Below are positions 24,978-33,890 of a stretch of DNA of 64,000 bases, piece by piece. This DNA comes from SKPT01 sp040905445 (GTDB taxonomy: Bacteria; Planctomycetota; Phycisphaerae; Phycisphaerales; Phycisphaeraceae). How positions within the stretch are numbered: position 1 is the first letter of the stretch; each line of letters starts with the position of its first letter. Where the stretch lies: the NCBI GenBank assembly GCA_040905445.1, contig JBBDRN010000013.1, forward strand, positions 62,001-126,000, given 5' to 3'. Made by a program: the position numbers and the translations under genes. A model generated the notes under the pieces. It saw nothing but the letters and a program-made list of their open reading frames with translations. It had not been told where the DNA came from and made no database searches.

Positions 24978-26265
24978 CGACGAGCTCGGCGTCGTCCGCG
25001 ACATTGCGGCGATCGTGGATGAGGGTGAACTGATCGACGATCTCGCCGTCGTGGTTCAGGGCGGCGCCTTCCAGGCGATCGTCGGTGAACCGCAGGATGT
25101 GGGCGTGGTGGTGGCGGTCGGTGACTTCCAGGAACCATCGGCTGGGATCGGGCTGGCGCTGCGGCACGCCGCCGCCGCCGTCGCCGATGTAGAGCACGCC
25201 GCGCTGCGGGTCGATGTCGCCCTGGTAGATGGGGTAGGTGCGCTTGAGCGAGTGGTCGTGCGCTTCGTAGCCGAGGTCGAGGCCGTAGCGCTCGAAGAGG
25301 GGCACCCAGGCTTCGCGCTGGGCGGCGCCGGAGCTGACGGCGCGGACGCTCGGCCAGGCGGGGCGGTGCCACTGGCCGATCAGCCAGCGGCTGCGTGGCC
25401 GCAACTCGGCGAGCTGCGCTTCGAGCCAGTCGCGCTGATCGCCGCCGCGGCTGATTTCGGTGTTGAGCGTGATAAAGGCGACCTGCGCGCTGAGCTGCGT
25501 GGCGTAGTAGTAGTCGTTCTCGCGGTCGGGCCACCAGAACATTTCCTCGAAGCCGACGTCGAGGTCGTGGTTGCCGCGCGCCGGGATGATGGGCAGCAGG
25601 CGGCCGTCCTGCGTGGTGGTCATCTCGGCGTGATCCTTCAGCCACCAGTAGAGCTGCGCCCAGTGGGCGCGGTTGGTGTAGTCGGCGCCGTGGCCCATGG
25701 CGACGATGTTGGGGCGGTCCTCCAGCAGGTCGCGCATCAGGGCGTTGACCCGCCGGCGGTTGTTGTCCGGGCTCGTCCGCGTCGCCCCCACGCGCGAGTC
25801 GCCGACCAGCAGGAGCTCGATGTCGCGGTCGTCATCCGGCGCGGTGATGAAGTAGTACTCGCGCGACCGCTGCCCGTCCGAGGCGACGGTCAGGTAGTAG
25901 CGCGTCGCCGGTTCGAGGTCCGCCAGCAGCACGTTGTGCGTCCAGGCGGCCATGCCGGCGTCGGCCTCGTCGTCGCGCAGGGTGTAGGGCTGGCTGTGGA
26001 TGCTCGGCAGGTTGCGCGCGTACGCGTCGAGTTCGCCCTCGCGGGGCTCGGTGTCGACATGGACGCGATGATCGGCGCCCTCGGCGGTGGTCGTCCAGGC
26101 GACGACGGCCTCATGGGCGGGGTCACTCTCGAAGAGGACGCGCACGTGGATCGGCTCGGTCGAGGGCTCCAACCGCTGCACGGTGTCCGCCGCCGCGCTG
26201 GCCGCGCTGAGGGACAACACGGCGAGCACGGTGCTGATGATTGGGCCGGCTGTCATGCGATTCAT
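24964..26265 (-). CDS. Secreted metallophosphoesterase, purple-acid-phosphatase-like
   Basis: 433 residues. Signal peptide at 1-25 (IISTVLAVLSLSAASAAA), then a fibronectin-III-like domain (about 38-145, ending in LADLEPATRYYLTVASDG), as in purple acid phosphatases. The metallophosphoesterase domain follows: GDSRVG, MGHGADYTNRAHW, PARGNHDLD, GQWHRPAWPS and YEAHDHSLKRTYP supply most of the metal ligands. The second motif, usually GD-x-x-Y, appears here as GHGADY. Likely cleaves phosphate esters outside the cytoplasm. ATG 26265 has AAGGAG eight bases upstream and overlaps the upstream gene's stop by four bases (ATGA), indicating an operon. Confidence 0.88.
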   Translation of the reverse strand: MNRMTAGPIISTVLAVLSLSAASAAADTVQRLEPSTEPIHVRVLFESDPAHEAVVAWTTTAEGADHRVHVDTEPREGELDAYARNLPSIHSQPYTLRDDEADAGMAAWTHNVLLADLEPATRYYLTVASDGQRSREYYFITAPDDDRDIELLLVGDSRVGATRTSPDNNRRRVNALMRDLLEDRPNIVAMGHGADYTNRAHWAQLYWWLKDHAEMTTTQDGRLLPIIPARGNHDLDVGFEEMFWWPDRENDYYYATQLSAQVAFITLNTEISRGGDQRDWLEAQLAELRPRSRWLIGQWHRPAWPSVRAVSSGAAQREAWVPLFERYGLDLGYEAHDHSLKRTYPIYQGDIDPQRGVLYIGDGGGGVPQRQPDPSRWFLEVTDRHHHAHILRFTDDRLEGAALNHDGEIVDQFTLIHDRRNVADDAELVDVVD

Positions 26266-27608
26266 GGCACTGCTCCTTGTGCGGGTTCCGGGCTATCGTT
26301 GGGCGCGGCCGCGTCGTCGGAGGGCTGGGCGAATGCGCGCAGGCGTACGGGCTGCCACACGCCGCCGGCGTAGCCGGTGTTCATGGCACGGACGGTGATC
26401 TGGTGCTCGCGGCCGGGCTGGACGAGGTCGGTCACGTCGAGCTGGAACGGCTGGTCCCAGCCGGCGGAGCCGATGTTGTGCTGCCCGGCGTACTGGCCGT
26501 CGATCCAGACCCAGGCGCTTTCGTCGACGCCGTCGAAGTGCAGGCCCAGGACCTGGTGGTCCGCGAGCTCCGGCACACGGATGGTGGCGCGGTACCAGCC
26601 CGCGCCGACGTAGTTCTCGCCCAGGAAGCTCGCCCAGGCGGTGTTGATCCGGCCCGATCGCCAATCATTGTCGTCGAACGCCCCCTCGTGCCAGCCTTCG
26701 TGATAGCCGAGGCGGGCGCGGTCGCGGCGAAACTTCCAGCCCTCGTCCGGCAGCGCGAAGACATCGACCTCCTCGAGCGCGTGGGGGTCGACACCCGCCG
26801 GGTATGCCGGGCTGGGCCGATCGACCGCCTCGCGGAACTCGGCTTCCAGGCGCTGGCCGATCGTCTGGAATCTCGCGTCCAGCTCATCGCGCACCGCCTG
26901 CACGGCGTCAAGCTCGGCATCGGGGTCCGCGAGCCGCGACTCGAGCTCCTGCGCCAGTTCGGCGAGCGCGGCGACCGTCTGCTCATCGACGCCCGGCAGG
27001 GTGCCGCCGACGTGCTGCGCGAGCCGCCGCTGCGTGGCGACCAGATCGGCGACGGAGCTGGACAGGTCCCGCGCCTGTGCGTAGTCGCCGATGCCGGCCT
27101 CGAGCTTCGCCGTCACGTCGCGCACCTCGTCTAACGTGGCGTCATCGTCGGCCAACACATCGCGAGGCAGGTCCGCCATCGCCGCCAGCGCGTGCTGATA
27201 GCGCTGGACGAATCCCTCGGCGTGGGCGGCGGCCATCGCTTGTGCGCGCGCCATCGCCTGCTCCGCGACCGCGCGCATCGCCTGCGTCTGGTCGTATCGG
27301 CCAACGGCGACGCGCAGCGTGGTCGCGGCGTCAAGCACCTGGCGGTCGTCGGCGTCGCCATCGGCGAGCGTCTGTTGAAGTTGCTGCATCGGCGGCGCGA
27401 GGGCCTGCTGATAGCGGCGCCCGAAGCCGACGTGCTCGCGGTCGACGCGCTCGGCCGCGGCCGCCAGCGTCTCTTGGGCGGCGGCGCGGACATCCATGAA
27501 GAGCGGCCCGAAGCGGCTGGCGCCGGCGGTCGGCGTCAGGCCGAGCGAGACGGTCGCCGCCAGCGCGATTGCCGCGGCCGACATCCGGAGAATCGCCCTG
27601 ATCCGCAT
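26262..27608 (-). CDS. Secreted coiled-coil protein with C-terminal jelly-roll sugar-binding-like domain
   Basis: 448 residues. Signal peptide about 1-30 (AAAIALAATVSLGLTPTAGA). Residues about 35-270 are helical and rich in Ala, Gln and Glu, probably coiled coil. Residues about 295-430 form a beta-sandwich like the N-terminal domain of GH2 enzymes: NTAWASFLGENYVGAGWYRATIRVP, LGLHFDGVDESAWVWIDGQYAG and PFQLDVTDLVQPGREHQITVRAMN. That domain often binds carbohydrate; no catalytic domain accompanies it. Start ATG 27608 is preceded by AGGAG. First gene of the operon with the phosphatase and membrane protein genes; they may act together on a cell-surface substrate. Confidence 0.8.
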   Translation of the reverse strand: MRIRAILRMSAAAIALAATVSLGLTPTAGASRFGPLFMDVRAAAQETLAAAAERVDREHVGFGRRYQQALAPPMQQLQQTLADGDADDRQVLDAATTLRVAVGRYDQTQAMRAVAEQAMARAQAMAAAHAEGFVQRYQHALAAMADLPRDVLADDDATLDEVRDVTAKLEAGIGDYAQARDLSSSVADLVATQRRLAQHVGGTLPGVDEQTVAALAELAQELESRLADPDAELDAVQAVRDELDARFQTIGQRLEAEFREAVDRPSPAYPAGVDPHALEEVDVFALPDEGWKFRRDRARLGYHEGWHEGAFDDNDWRSGRINTAWASFLGENYVGAGWYRATIRVPELADHQVLGLHFDGVDESAWVWIDGQYAGQHNIGSAGWDQPFQLDVTDLVQPGREHQITVRAMNTGYAGGVWQPVRLRAFAQPSDDAAAPNDSPEPAQGAVP

Positions 27609-27741
27609 TGCAGCTCCTCGATCGGGGTCGCGTCAGGTCCGCGGGCCTGAAGGCTCCGCCACGGCGGCGTCTAGGCCCGAAGTGTATACGGCCCGTGTGG
27701 TGGCCACAACGGCGGCGACGGTCGGCCGCGTCGAGCCGGGC

Positions 27742-29778
27742 TTACGCCCCCACGCCGGCCTCTTCGAGGTTGAGCCAGGCGAGCTCGGTTTCGCTGAGCT
27801 CGACTTCCAGGGCCGGGAGGCTGGTGCGCAGCTCCTCGAGCGTGCGCGGGCCGATGAGCGGGAAGGTCGGGAACGGCTGGTTGAGCACGTAGGCCGCCGC
27901 GATGTTGATCGGCCGCACGCCCTTCCGCTTCGCCAGCTCGATGGCGCGCTCGCGGCGTTGGAAGTTGTCCTCGCTGTACCAGCTCTGGACGAGGCTCTTG
28001 TCGGGCTGGGCGTCGGCGGGCAGGTCAGCGCGCTCGGTGAAAAAGCCACGGGCCTGACTGGACCAGGCGAGCACCGGCATCTGGTTGGCCTCCAGCCACG
28101 CGCGGTACTCGGGGTCGGAAGCGGCGACACAGCCGGCCCAAACAGGCTCGACCATGCGCGCCAGGCTGAAGTTGTTGCTGAGGACGGTGAAGCCCGACAG
28201 GCCCTTGCTCGCGGCGTAGGCGTTGGCCTCGTCGATGCGCTCCTTCGTCCAGTTCGAGCCGCCGAAGATGCCGATACGCCCGGCGCGCTGCTGCTCGTTG
28301 AGCACGTCGACGAACTCGCCGACGGGCACGTCGGGGTTGTCGCGATGCATGAAGTAGATGTCGGCGTAATCGGTCTGGAGGCGGTCGAGGGATTCCTCAA
28401 GCTGGCGCGGGATGGCCTGGGGGTTGCAGTGGGGCGTGTGGGCGCCTTTGACGATGAGGACGACGTCGTCGCGTACGCCGCGCTGCTTGAGCCACCAGCC
28501 GAGGTGGCGCTCGAAGCGTCCGCCGCCGTAGATGTAGGCCGTGTCGAACGTGTTGCCGCCCGCTTCGTAGTAGGCGTCGAACATGACGGCGCCGTGCTGG
28601 GGAGTGGCCTGGTTGTCGACGCCCATGACCATGCGCGAGACTGGCTTGGCGAGGCCTTCGAGCTGGCCATGGCGCATCGTGGGTTGGGCGGGCTTGCGCA
28701 GCGGTTCGCCGTGCAGCGGGCCGCGCAGGCTCTCCTGGTTTTCGCCCGCATAAACCACGCCCACCGCCGCGCGCCAGCGGTCGAGCGTCGCCATGTTGCC
28801 CAGCGTGTCGGCCCAGCTCATCGCGGGCGACTCCGCCTGCTGCTGGCCGGCGGCGACGGCGCGGGCGACGACCTCGGCCTCGAGCGCGAAGGCGGTGCGG
28901 TCCGTCTCGACGACGAGCTCCTGGGCCTGCTGCTCGCCCTTGCGCTGCACGCGGACGACGCCGCGGCCGCCCTTGTTGCGGTCGGCGGACCAGGGGTTGG
29001 GGACCTCGATGACGCCCTCGCTGCCGTAGAGGCGGGCGACGTTGTCCTGAGCGACGGTGGTGCTGGTGGACACCTGGGCGAGGATGCCCGAGTCGAAGCG
29101 GAGCACCGCGGCGGCAGCGACGTCGACGCCCGTCTCGGCGAGGAGGCCGCTGCCGACGACGTCGACGGGATCGGCGAAGGGCGCGCCGACGGCCGCGCCG
29201 GCGAGCAGTCGCGCGAGAGAGACGGGGTAGCACCCGACGTCCATGATGCCCCCGCCGCCGAGCTCGCGGTTGAACAGCCGGCTGTCGGGGTTGAAGCCCG
29301 CGCCGAAGCCGAACGACACCTGGATCATGCGCAGCTCGCCGATGCGCCCGTCGCGGACGAGCTCGACGAGCCGGGCGGTCTGCGGATGGCAGCGGTACAT
29401 GAACGCCTCCATGAGGAAGACGTTGTGCTGGTGCGCGGCGTCGACCATGGCCATCGCCTCGGCGTGGTTGAGGGCGGCGGGCTTCTCGCAAAGCACGTGC
29501 CTGCCCGCCTCGGCGGCGCGGATGGTCCATTGGGCATGCCAGGGGTGCGGCGTGGCGATGTAGACGGCGTCGACAGCGTCGTCGGCGAGCAGCGCGTCGT
29601 AGCTGGCGTAGGCGCCGCCTTTGAGGTCGACCTCCTTGGCGAAGGCGTCGGCGGAAGCCTGCGACCGGCTGCCGACGGCGACGAGCTGCCCGGCGTCGGT
29701 CTGGGCGAGGCCGCGGGCGAAGGTCCTGGCGATGGCGCCGGTGCCGATGATGCCCCAGTTGAGGGTGCTTTGGGTCAT
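27742..29778 (-). CDS. Fused Gfo/Idh/MocA oxidoreductase and aldo/keto reductase
   Basis: 678 residues, two complete oxidoreductase domains in one chain. Residues 1 to about 330 are Gfo/Idh/MocA: NAD(P)-binding GIIGTGAIARTFARGL, EKPAALNHAEAMAMV with the conserved Glu-Lys-Pro, and GGGGIMDVGCYPVSLARLL. Residues about 375-678 are aldo/keto reductase: NTFDTAYIYGGG (Asp and Tyr), VLIVKGAH (Lys) and DIYFMHRDNPD (His) make up the catalytic tetrad, with IGIFGGSNWTKERI and a C-terminal INIAAAYVLNQPFPTFPLIG cofactor region. Such a fusion could reduce or epimerise a sugar in two steps or recycle a cofactor locally, which is inference. Monocistronic; ATG 29778 opens straight into the first Rossmann strand. 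Confidence 0.9.
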   Translation of the reverse strand: MTQSTLNWGIIGTGAIARTFARGLAQTDAGQLVAVGSRSQASADAFAKEVDLKGGAYASYDALLADDAVDAVYIATPHPWHAQWTIRAAEAGRHVLCEKPAALNHAEAMAMVDAAHQHNVFLMEAFMYRCHPQTARLVELVRDGRIGELRMIQVSFGFGAGFNPDSRLFNRELGGGGIMDVGCYPVSLARLLAGAAVGAPFADPVDVVGSGLLAETGVDVAAAAVLRFDSGILAQVSTSTTVAQDNVARLYGSEGVIEVPNPWSADRNKGGRGVVRVQRKGEQQAQELVVETDRTAFALEAEVVARAVAAGQQQAESPAMSWADTLGNMATLDRWRAAVGVVYAGENQESLRGPLHGEPLRKPAQPTMRHGQLEGLAKPVSRMVMGVDNQATPQHGAVMFDAYYEAGGNTFDTAYIYGGGRFERHLGWWLKQRGVRDDVVLIVKGAHTPHCNPQAIPRQLEESLDRLQTDYADIYFMHRDNPDVPVGEFVDVLNEQQRAGRIGIFGGSNWTKERIDEANAYAASKGLSGFTVLSNNFSLARMVEPVWAGCVAASDPEYRAWLEANQMPVLAWSSQARGFFTERADLPADAQPDKSLVQSWYSEDNFQRRERAIELAKRKGVRPINIAAAYVLNQPFPTFPLIGPRTLEELRTSLPALEVELSETELAWLNLEEAGVGA

Positions 29779-29980
29779 GGTGGGTCGTCTTTCGGGGTCG
29801 TGGCTGCGTTCAGGCGCGCCGGCGGAACGTGTCGGCGCGTGCGGCCACCATTAGAGCGGATGGGGCCAGCGATTCAAGCGGGTCGATGTGCGGGCCGCCG
29901 ACGAGGCAGCCTCACTGACCGCCCACCGGCAGCGGTGGACACGGAAGCCGGCCGCCGCCCCATGCCGGTGTCGGTGCGCA

Positions 29981-31489
29981 TCAAAAATGCAGCATCCGCC
30001 CCTGCGTGCCGAGCGCCGCCTCGTGCACCGCTTCGCTCAGCGTCGGGTGGGCGTGGATGGTTGCGATGACCTCGTCGGCGGTCGCCTCGAGGCGCTGGGC
30101 GAGGCCGAGCTCGGCGATGAGCTCGGTGACGTTTTCGCCGATCATGTGGCAGCCGAGGATTTCGCCGTGTTTCTTGCCGCTGATGATCTTGATGAAGCCG
30201 TCCGTGGCGCCCATCGCCTGGGCCTTGCCTGACGCCTGGAAGGGGAACTTGCCCACGTTGTACGCCAGCCCGGCGTCCTTGCACTGCTGCTCGGTTTTGC
30301 CGATCGACGCGACCTGGGGGTGGCAGTAGGTGCAGCCGGGGATGGCGTCGTAGTCGATGGCGACGGGCTCATGCCCGGCGAGCCGTTCGACGCAGACGAC
30401 GGCCTCGTCCATCGCCACGTGCGCCAGCCACGGCGGCCCGATGACGTCGCCCACCGCATAGACGCCCTTGACGCTGGTGGCATAGGTGGCGGGATCGACC
30501 TTGATGTGGTCCTTGACGGTTTCGAGCTTGAGCGAGTCGTCGAACAGGCCGTCGTAGCGTCCGCGCACGCCGATGGCGACGAGCACCTTGTCGGCTTCGA
30601 CGGTGACCTGCTCCGCCGTCGCCGTCTTCGCCTCGTCCGCGCCCGCCGGCGTCGTGCCGTAGCCCGCGCCCTTGGGGGCGTCGCCGGGCTTCAGTTGCTT
30701 GACGGGCTCGAGCGTCGCCTTGACGCCCTGCTTCGTCAGCTCGATGGACGTCGTCTTGTGGCCGGTGTAGGTCTCGACCTTCTGCTTGCGAAAGGCGCGG
30801 GCGATGGCCTGCGACACGTCGTGGTCCTCGACGGGCAGCAGGCGGTCGACCATCTCCACCACCGTCACTTTCGTGCCGAAGGCGTTGTAGAAGTAGGCGA
30901 ACTCCATGCCGATCGCGCCGGCGCCGATGATCAGCAGCCGCTCGGGCTGCTCGGCGAGCGTCATCGCCTCCTTGGCGGCGATCACCTTCTCGCCGTCGAA
31001 CGCCACACCAGGCAGCGGGCGCGGCACGGCGCCGGTGGCGATGAGGGTTTGCTTGGCGCTCAACGACTGCGCCCGCTTGCCTTTGTGCTCCGCGTCATTC
31101 TTGTCGTACACCTCCACCACGCCCGGCTTTGGAATAAACGCGTGGCCTTCAAAGTGCTGAATCTTGTTCTTCTTGAACAGCCCGTGGACGCCCTTGTTGA
31201 GGTTACCCGCGACGTTGCGCGAGCGCCCGATGACCTTTTCCCAGTTGTGGCGGACGTTGTCGGCCTCGATGCCCCAGTCGGCGGCGTCGTGCTTGAGGCG
31301 GTGGTAGAACTCCGCGCCGGCAAGCAGGGCCTTGGTGGGGATGCAGCCCCAGTTGAGGCACACGCCGCCGAGCTTGTCGCGTTCGACGCAGGCGACGCGC
31401 ATGCCGAGCTGCGCGGCGCGGATGGCGCCGACGTAGCCGGCGGGTCCGCCGCCGATGACGACGAGGTCAAAGGAGGTGTTGTCGGGCAT
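29981..31489 (-). CDS. lpdA: Dihydrolipoyl dehydrogenase
   Basis: E3 flavoprotein of 2-oxo-acid dehydrogenase complexes: oxidises dihydrolipoamide with NAD+. 502 residues, slightly over the usual 470. FAD motif DLVVIGGGPAGYVGAIRAAQLG, redox pair Cys44 and Cys49 (GGVCLNWGCIPTKAL), NAD motif LLIIGAGAIGMEFAYFYNAFG, second FAD motif VYAVGDVIG, and the active-site His-Glu dyad in HAHPTLSEAVHEAAL. The extra length is in a loop around residues 250-280 (KPGDAPKGAGYGTTPAGADEAKTATAEQ). A TACAAT sequence on the minus strand about 45 bp upstream may be its -10 element. No E1 or E2 genes are adjacent. Confidence 0.96.
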   Translation of the reverse strand: MPDNTSFDLVVIGGGPAGYVGAIRAAQLGMRVACVERDKLGGVCLNWGCIPTKALLAGAEFYHRLKHDAADWGIEADNVRHNWEKVIGRSRNVAGNLNKGVHGLFKKNKIQHFEGHAFIPKPGVVEVYDKNDAEHKGKRAQSLSAKQTLIATGAVPRPLPGVAFDGEKVIAAKEAMTLAEQPERLLIIGAGAIGMEFAYFYNAFGTKVTVVEMVDRLLPVEDHDVSQAIARAFRKQKVETYTGHKTTSIELTKQGVKATLEPVKQLKPGDAPKGAGYGTTPAGADEAKTATAEQVTVEADKVLVAIGVRGRYDGLFDDSLKLETVKDHIKVDPATYATSVKGVYAVGDVIGPPWLAHVAMDEAVVCVERLAGHEPVAIDYDAIPGCTYCHPQVASIGKTEQQCKDAGLAYNVGKFPFQASGKAQAMGATDGFIKIISGKKHGEILGCHMIGENVTELIAELGLAQRLEATADEVIATIHAHPTLSEAVHEAALGTQGRMLHF

Positions 31490-31604
31490 GAGGGTCGGGT
31501 CCTCGGTTGCGGTTGCGTTGGGTGCCCCGGAGAAGCGGGGGATTGTAGCGGGAATCGGGGAGGGCAGGGTGCGGGGTCGGGGGCGGCGCGCCGCCGTAGC
31601 CGAT

Positions 31605-31696
31605 GGGTGCCACTGACAAGCGGAGTCCTCGGAGTTTGTCAGTGTGAAGCGCGGGAAACACTGACAAGCCCGAAGACGGCCTTGTCAGTGCCACCC
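31605..31696. repeat. CACTGACAA double-hairpin repeat
   Basis: Two successive stem-loops: GTGCCACTGACAAG pairing with TTTGTCAGTGT, then ACACTGACAAG pairing with CTTGTCAGTGCCAC; the outermost arms also match each other. The same architecture, with different loop sequences, occurs at 43370-43459. It occupies the 309-bp spacer between lpdA and purU, which otherwise holds nothing obvious. Confidence 0.88.
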
Positions 31697-31798
31697 GGCC
31701 GGGGCTTCGGGGCATCACCCTCCCAAGTGGTGCTATAGGTTGGGGCGGTGCTGGTGTAGGATGTGTGATGGGTGTTGGGCCACTGGGGCTGCCTATTC

Positions 31799-32686
31799 AT
31801 GAGTCAACCGCTGAAGGCTGTTGTGACGGTAATCGGGCGCGACCAGAAGGGGGTGGTGGCGCGCTTTGCCACGTACCTCGCCGAGCATGGCGTCAACATT
31901 CTCGACATCGAGCAGGAGGTGGTGCACGGGCGGTTCGTGATGGACATGCTCGTGGACCTCGCAGAGCTCACGCTGTCGCTCGATGAGCTGATCACCGGGC
32001 TGCTCGGGCTCGGCGGGGAGATCGGCATGGAGGTGCGCGTCACGCTGCATCACCAGCGCCGCCCGCGGCGGGTGGCGGTGCTGGCGAGCAAGGAGCCGCA
32101 GTGTTTGACGCACCTCATCGAGGACGCAGCCCACGAGCGCTACCGCGGCGAGATCGTCGGCGTGCTGGCGAACCACGAGGACCTGCGCCCGCTGGCGGAG
32201 CGCGCGGCGTTGGCTTTCGAGTGCAAGCCCGCAAGCGACAAGCGGGCGCACTTTGACTGGCTGCTGGAGCGGCTGAGCGCGCTCGAGCCGGACCTCGTGG
32301 TGCTGGCGCGGTACATGCAGATCCTGCCACCGGACGTCGTGCAGGCATACCGGCATCGGGTGATCAACATTCACCCGTCACTGCTGCCGCACTTCCCGGG
32401 GCCGCGGCCGTACCACCAGGCGTGGGAGGAGGGCGTGCGCGTGACGGGCTGCACGGCACACTTCGTGACGGAGGACCTGGACCAGGGGCCGATCATTCTG
32501 CAGGACGTGTTTCACATCGAGGTGGGCAAGGATTCGCCGGAGGATGTGAAGCAGAAGGGGCGTGAGCTGGAGGGGCGCGTGCTGTCGCAGGCGGTGCGGA
32601 TGTTTCTGGATGAGAAGCTGCTGGTGGTGGATGACAAGGTGGTCTTCCGCCCGGGGCTGAGCCATTTCCTGGATCATGAGCGGTAG
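31799..32686 (+). CDS. purU: Formyltetrahydrofolate deformylase
   Basis: Hydrolyses 10-formyl-tetrahydrofolate to formate and tetrahydrofolate, balancing the C1 pool and feeding formate to purine synthesis. 295 residues: ACT domain at about 5-85 (VVTVIGRDQKGVVARFATYLAEHGVNILDIEQ), then a formyltransferase domain with VAVLASKEPQCLTHLI, LARYMQILPP, catalytic Asn-x-His in VINIHPSLLPHFPGPRPYHQA and the catalytic Asp in HFVTEDLDQGPII. Start ATG 31799 gives the normal N-terminus. Alone on its strand between lpdA and a GGDEF gene. Confidence 0.96.
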   Translation: MSQPLKAVVTVIGRDQKGVVARFATYLAEHGVNILDIEQEVVHGRFVMDMLVDLAELTLSLDELITGLLGLGGEIGMEVRVTLHHQRRPRRVAVLASKEPQCLTHLIEDAAHERYRGEIVGVLANHEDLRPLAERAALAFECKPASDKRAHFDWLLERLSALEPDLVVLARYMQILPPDVVQAYRHRVINIHPSLLPHFPGPRPYHQAWEEGVRVTGCTAHFVTEDLDQGPIILQDVFHIEVGKDSPEDVKQKGRELEGRVLSQAVRMFLDEKLLVVDDKVVFRPGLSHFLDHER

Positions 32687-32707
32687 GGGGAACGGGAAGG
32701 CACGGAG

Positions 32708-33823
32708 TCAACTGACGAGCGGCGTCGTGTTTTTCGTGGCGTCGTGGTAGCGCAGACGCGGCTGCTCCAGGCCCACCGTCTGCCCCTTGCCCGCGTGCTT
32801 GGCGGCGTAGAGCTGGGCGTCGGCGCGTTCGAGGAGCTGCTCGCCGGTGGCGGCGTGGTCGCGACGCATGGAGGCGACGCCGATGGAGAGGTCGACGCGC
32901 ACGGCGCGGTGGAGGGCGCGGGCGCGTTGTCGGAAGAGGCCGCGGACGCTGGTGATGAACTGCTCGGCCCGCTGCATCGACTGGGAGGGGAGGAATACGG
33001 CGAACTCGTCGCCGCCGAGGCGCACCGCCACGTCGTCGTCGCGGATGCTCGCGCGGATCAGCGTGCCGAGCAGGACGAGCAGGTCGTCGCCGGCGGCGTG
33101 CCCCTGCGTGTCGTTGAGCTTCTTGAAGTCGTCGAGGTCGATCATGATGCACAGCAGGTCGAAGTCCGGCGACTGCCGGACGCTCTGCACCAGCGCGTCG
33201 AGCTGCTCGTCGAGGAAGCGCCGATTGCCGAGCTCGGTGAGCGGGTCGCGAAACGCCATGTGGCGCAGCCGCTGCGTCGCGCGCTGCGTCGCCTCGCTGA
33301 CCCGGCTGTCGAGCGTGCGCCGCAGGCGATTGGCTTCAAAGCGATGTTGTACGGCCGCGACGCCGACGCGGTGCACGACCTTGGCGATGCGTCCGAGCTC
33401 GTCTCGCCGCGCCACCGGCAGCCCGCTCAGGGCCGAGCTGTCGCCGTCGGCGAGTTCGACGGCTTCGAGGCGGCGCAGCAACCGATCCAGCGGGCCGGTC
33501 AGCCATGCGCGGGTTGCGGCGCAGAACGCTGTCGAGACGGCGATGATGCCGAGGAGCATCGGCCAGCGATGGTGGCCGGTCGCCGCCTCGCCGAGGCCGA
33601 TGAGCACGCCGACGCTGAGCGCGGCGAAGACCACGGCGAGCACCTTGGCGTTGAGCGGCGCCTCGTCCCAGGCGCGGCGATGCTTGAGCATCGCGCCCCA
33701 GCGCGGCGATCGCAGCGGTCGTCCCCCGCGCTCCTTCTCGCGCTCTCGGTCAGGCCGTATCACGAACGGCTTATCGGCCCGATGCGGCAGCGCCTTTTGC
33801 GCTCCCGGGCAAAAAGTCGACAT
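32708..33823 (-). CDS. Membrane-bound GGDEF diguanylate cyclase
   Basis: 371 residues with ATG at 33823; an internal ATG at 33688 (MLKHRRAW) may be the real start, since the first 45 residues are uncharacteristic and neither has a clear ribosome binding site. Two membrane helices (about 58-78 KVLAVVFAALSVGVLIGLGEA and 87-110), then a HAMP-like and coiled segment, then the GGDEF domain (about 190-360): DPLTELGNRRFLDEQLDALV, IMIDLDDFKKLNDTQGHAAGD and the catalytic RLGGDEFAVF, all intact. It should make cyclic di-GMP. Located 67 bp downstream of the MoxR gene on the same strand. Confidence 0.92.
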   Translation of the reverse strand: MSTFCPGAQKALPHRADKPFVIRPDREREKERGGRPLRSPRWGAMLKHRRAWDEAPLNAKVLAVVFAALSVGVLIGLGEAATGHHRWPMLLGIIAVSTAFCAATRAWLTGPLDRLLRRLEAVELADGDSSALSGLPVARRDELGRIAKVVHRVGVAAVQHRFEANRLRRTLDSRVSEATQRATQRLRHMAFRDPLTELGNRRFLDEQLDALVQSVRQSPDFDLLCIMIDLDDFKKLNDTQGHAAGDDLLVLLGTLIRASIRDDDVAVRLGGDEFAVFLPSQSMQRAEQFITSVRGLFRQRARALHRAVRVDLSIGVASMRRDHAATGEQLLERADAQLYAAKHAGKGQTVGLEQPRLRYHDATKNTTPLVS

Positions 33824-33890
33824 TCAGGTGGGATATCGTCGCAAGTAGGGCCTGTGCCCGCGCCTGCGCCGCCGCGCGCCGGGCATGGCG

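Noticed and set aside
27496..30069. Long plus-strand frame opposite the oxidoreductase fusion gene
   Set aside because: No recognisable domain; antisense to a protein with two complete catalytic cores.
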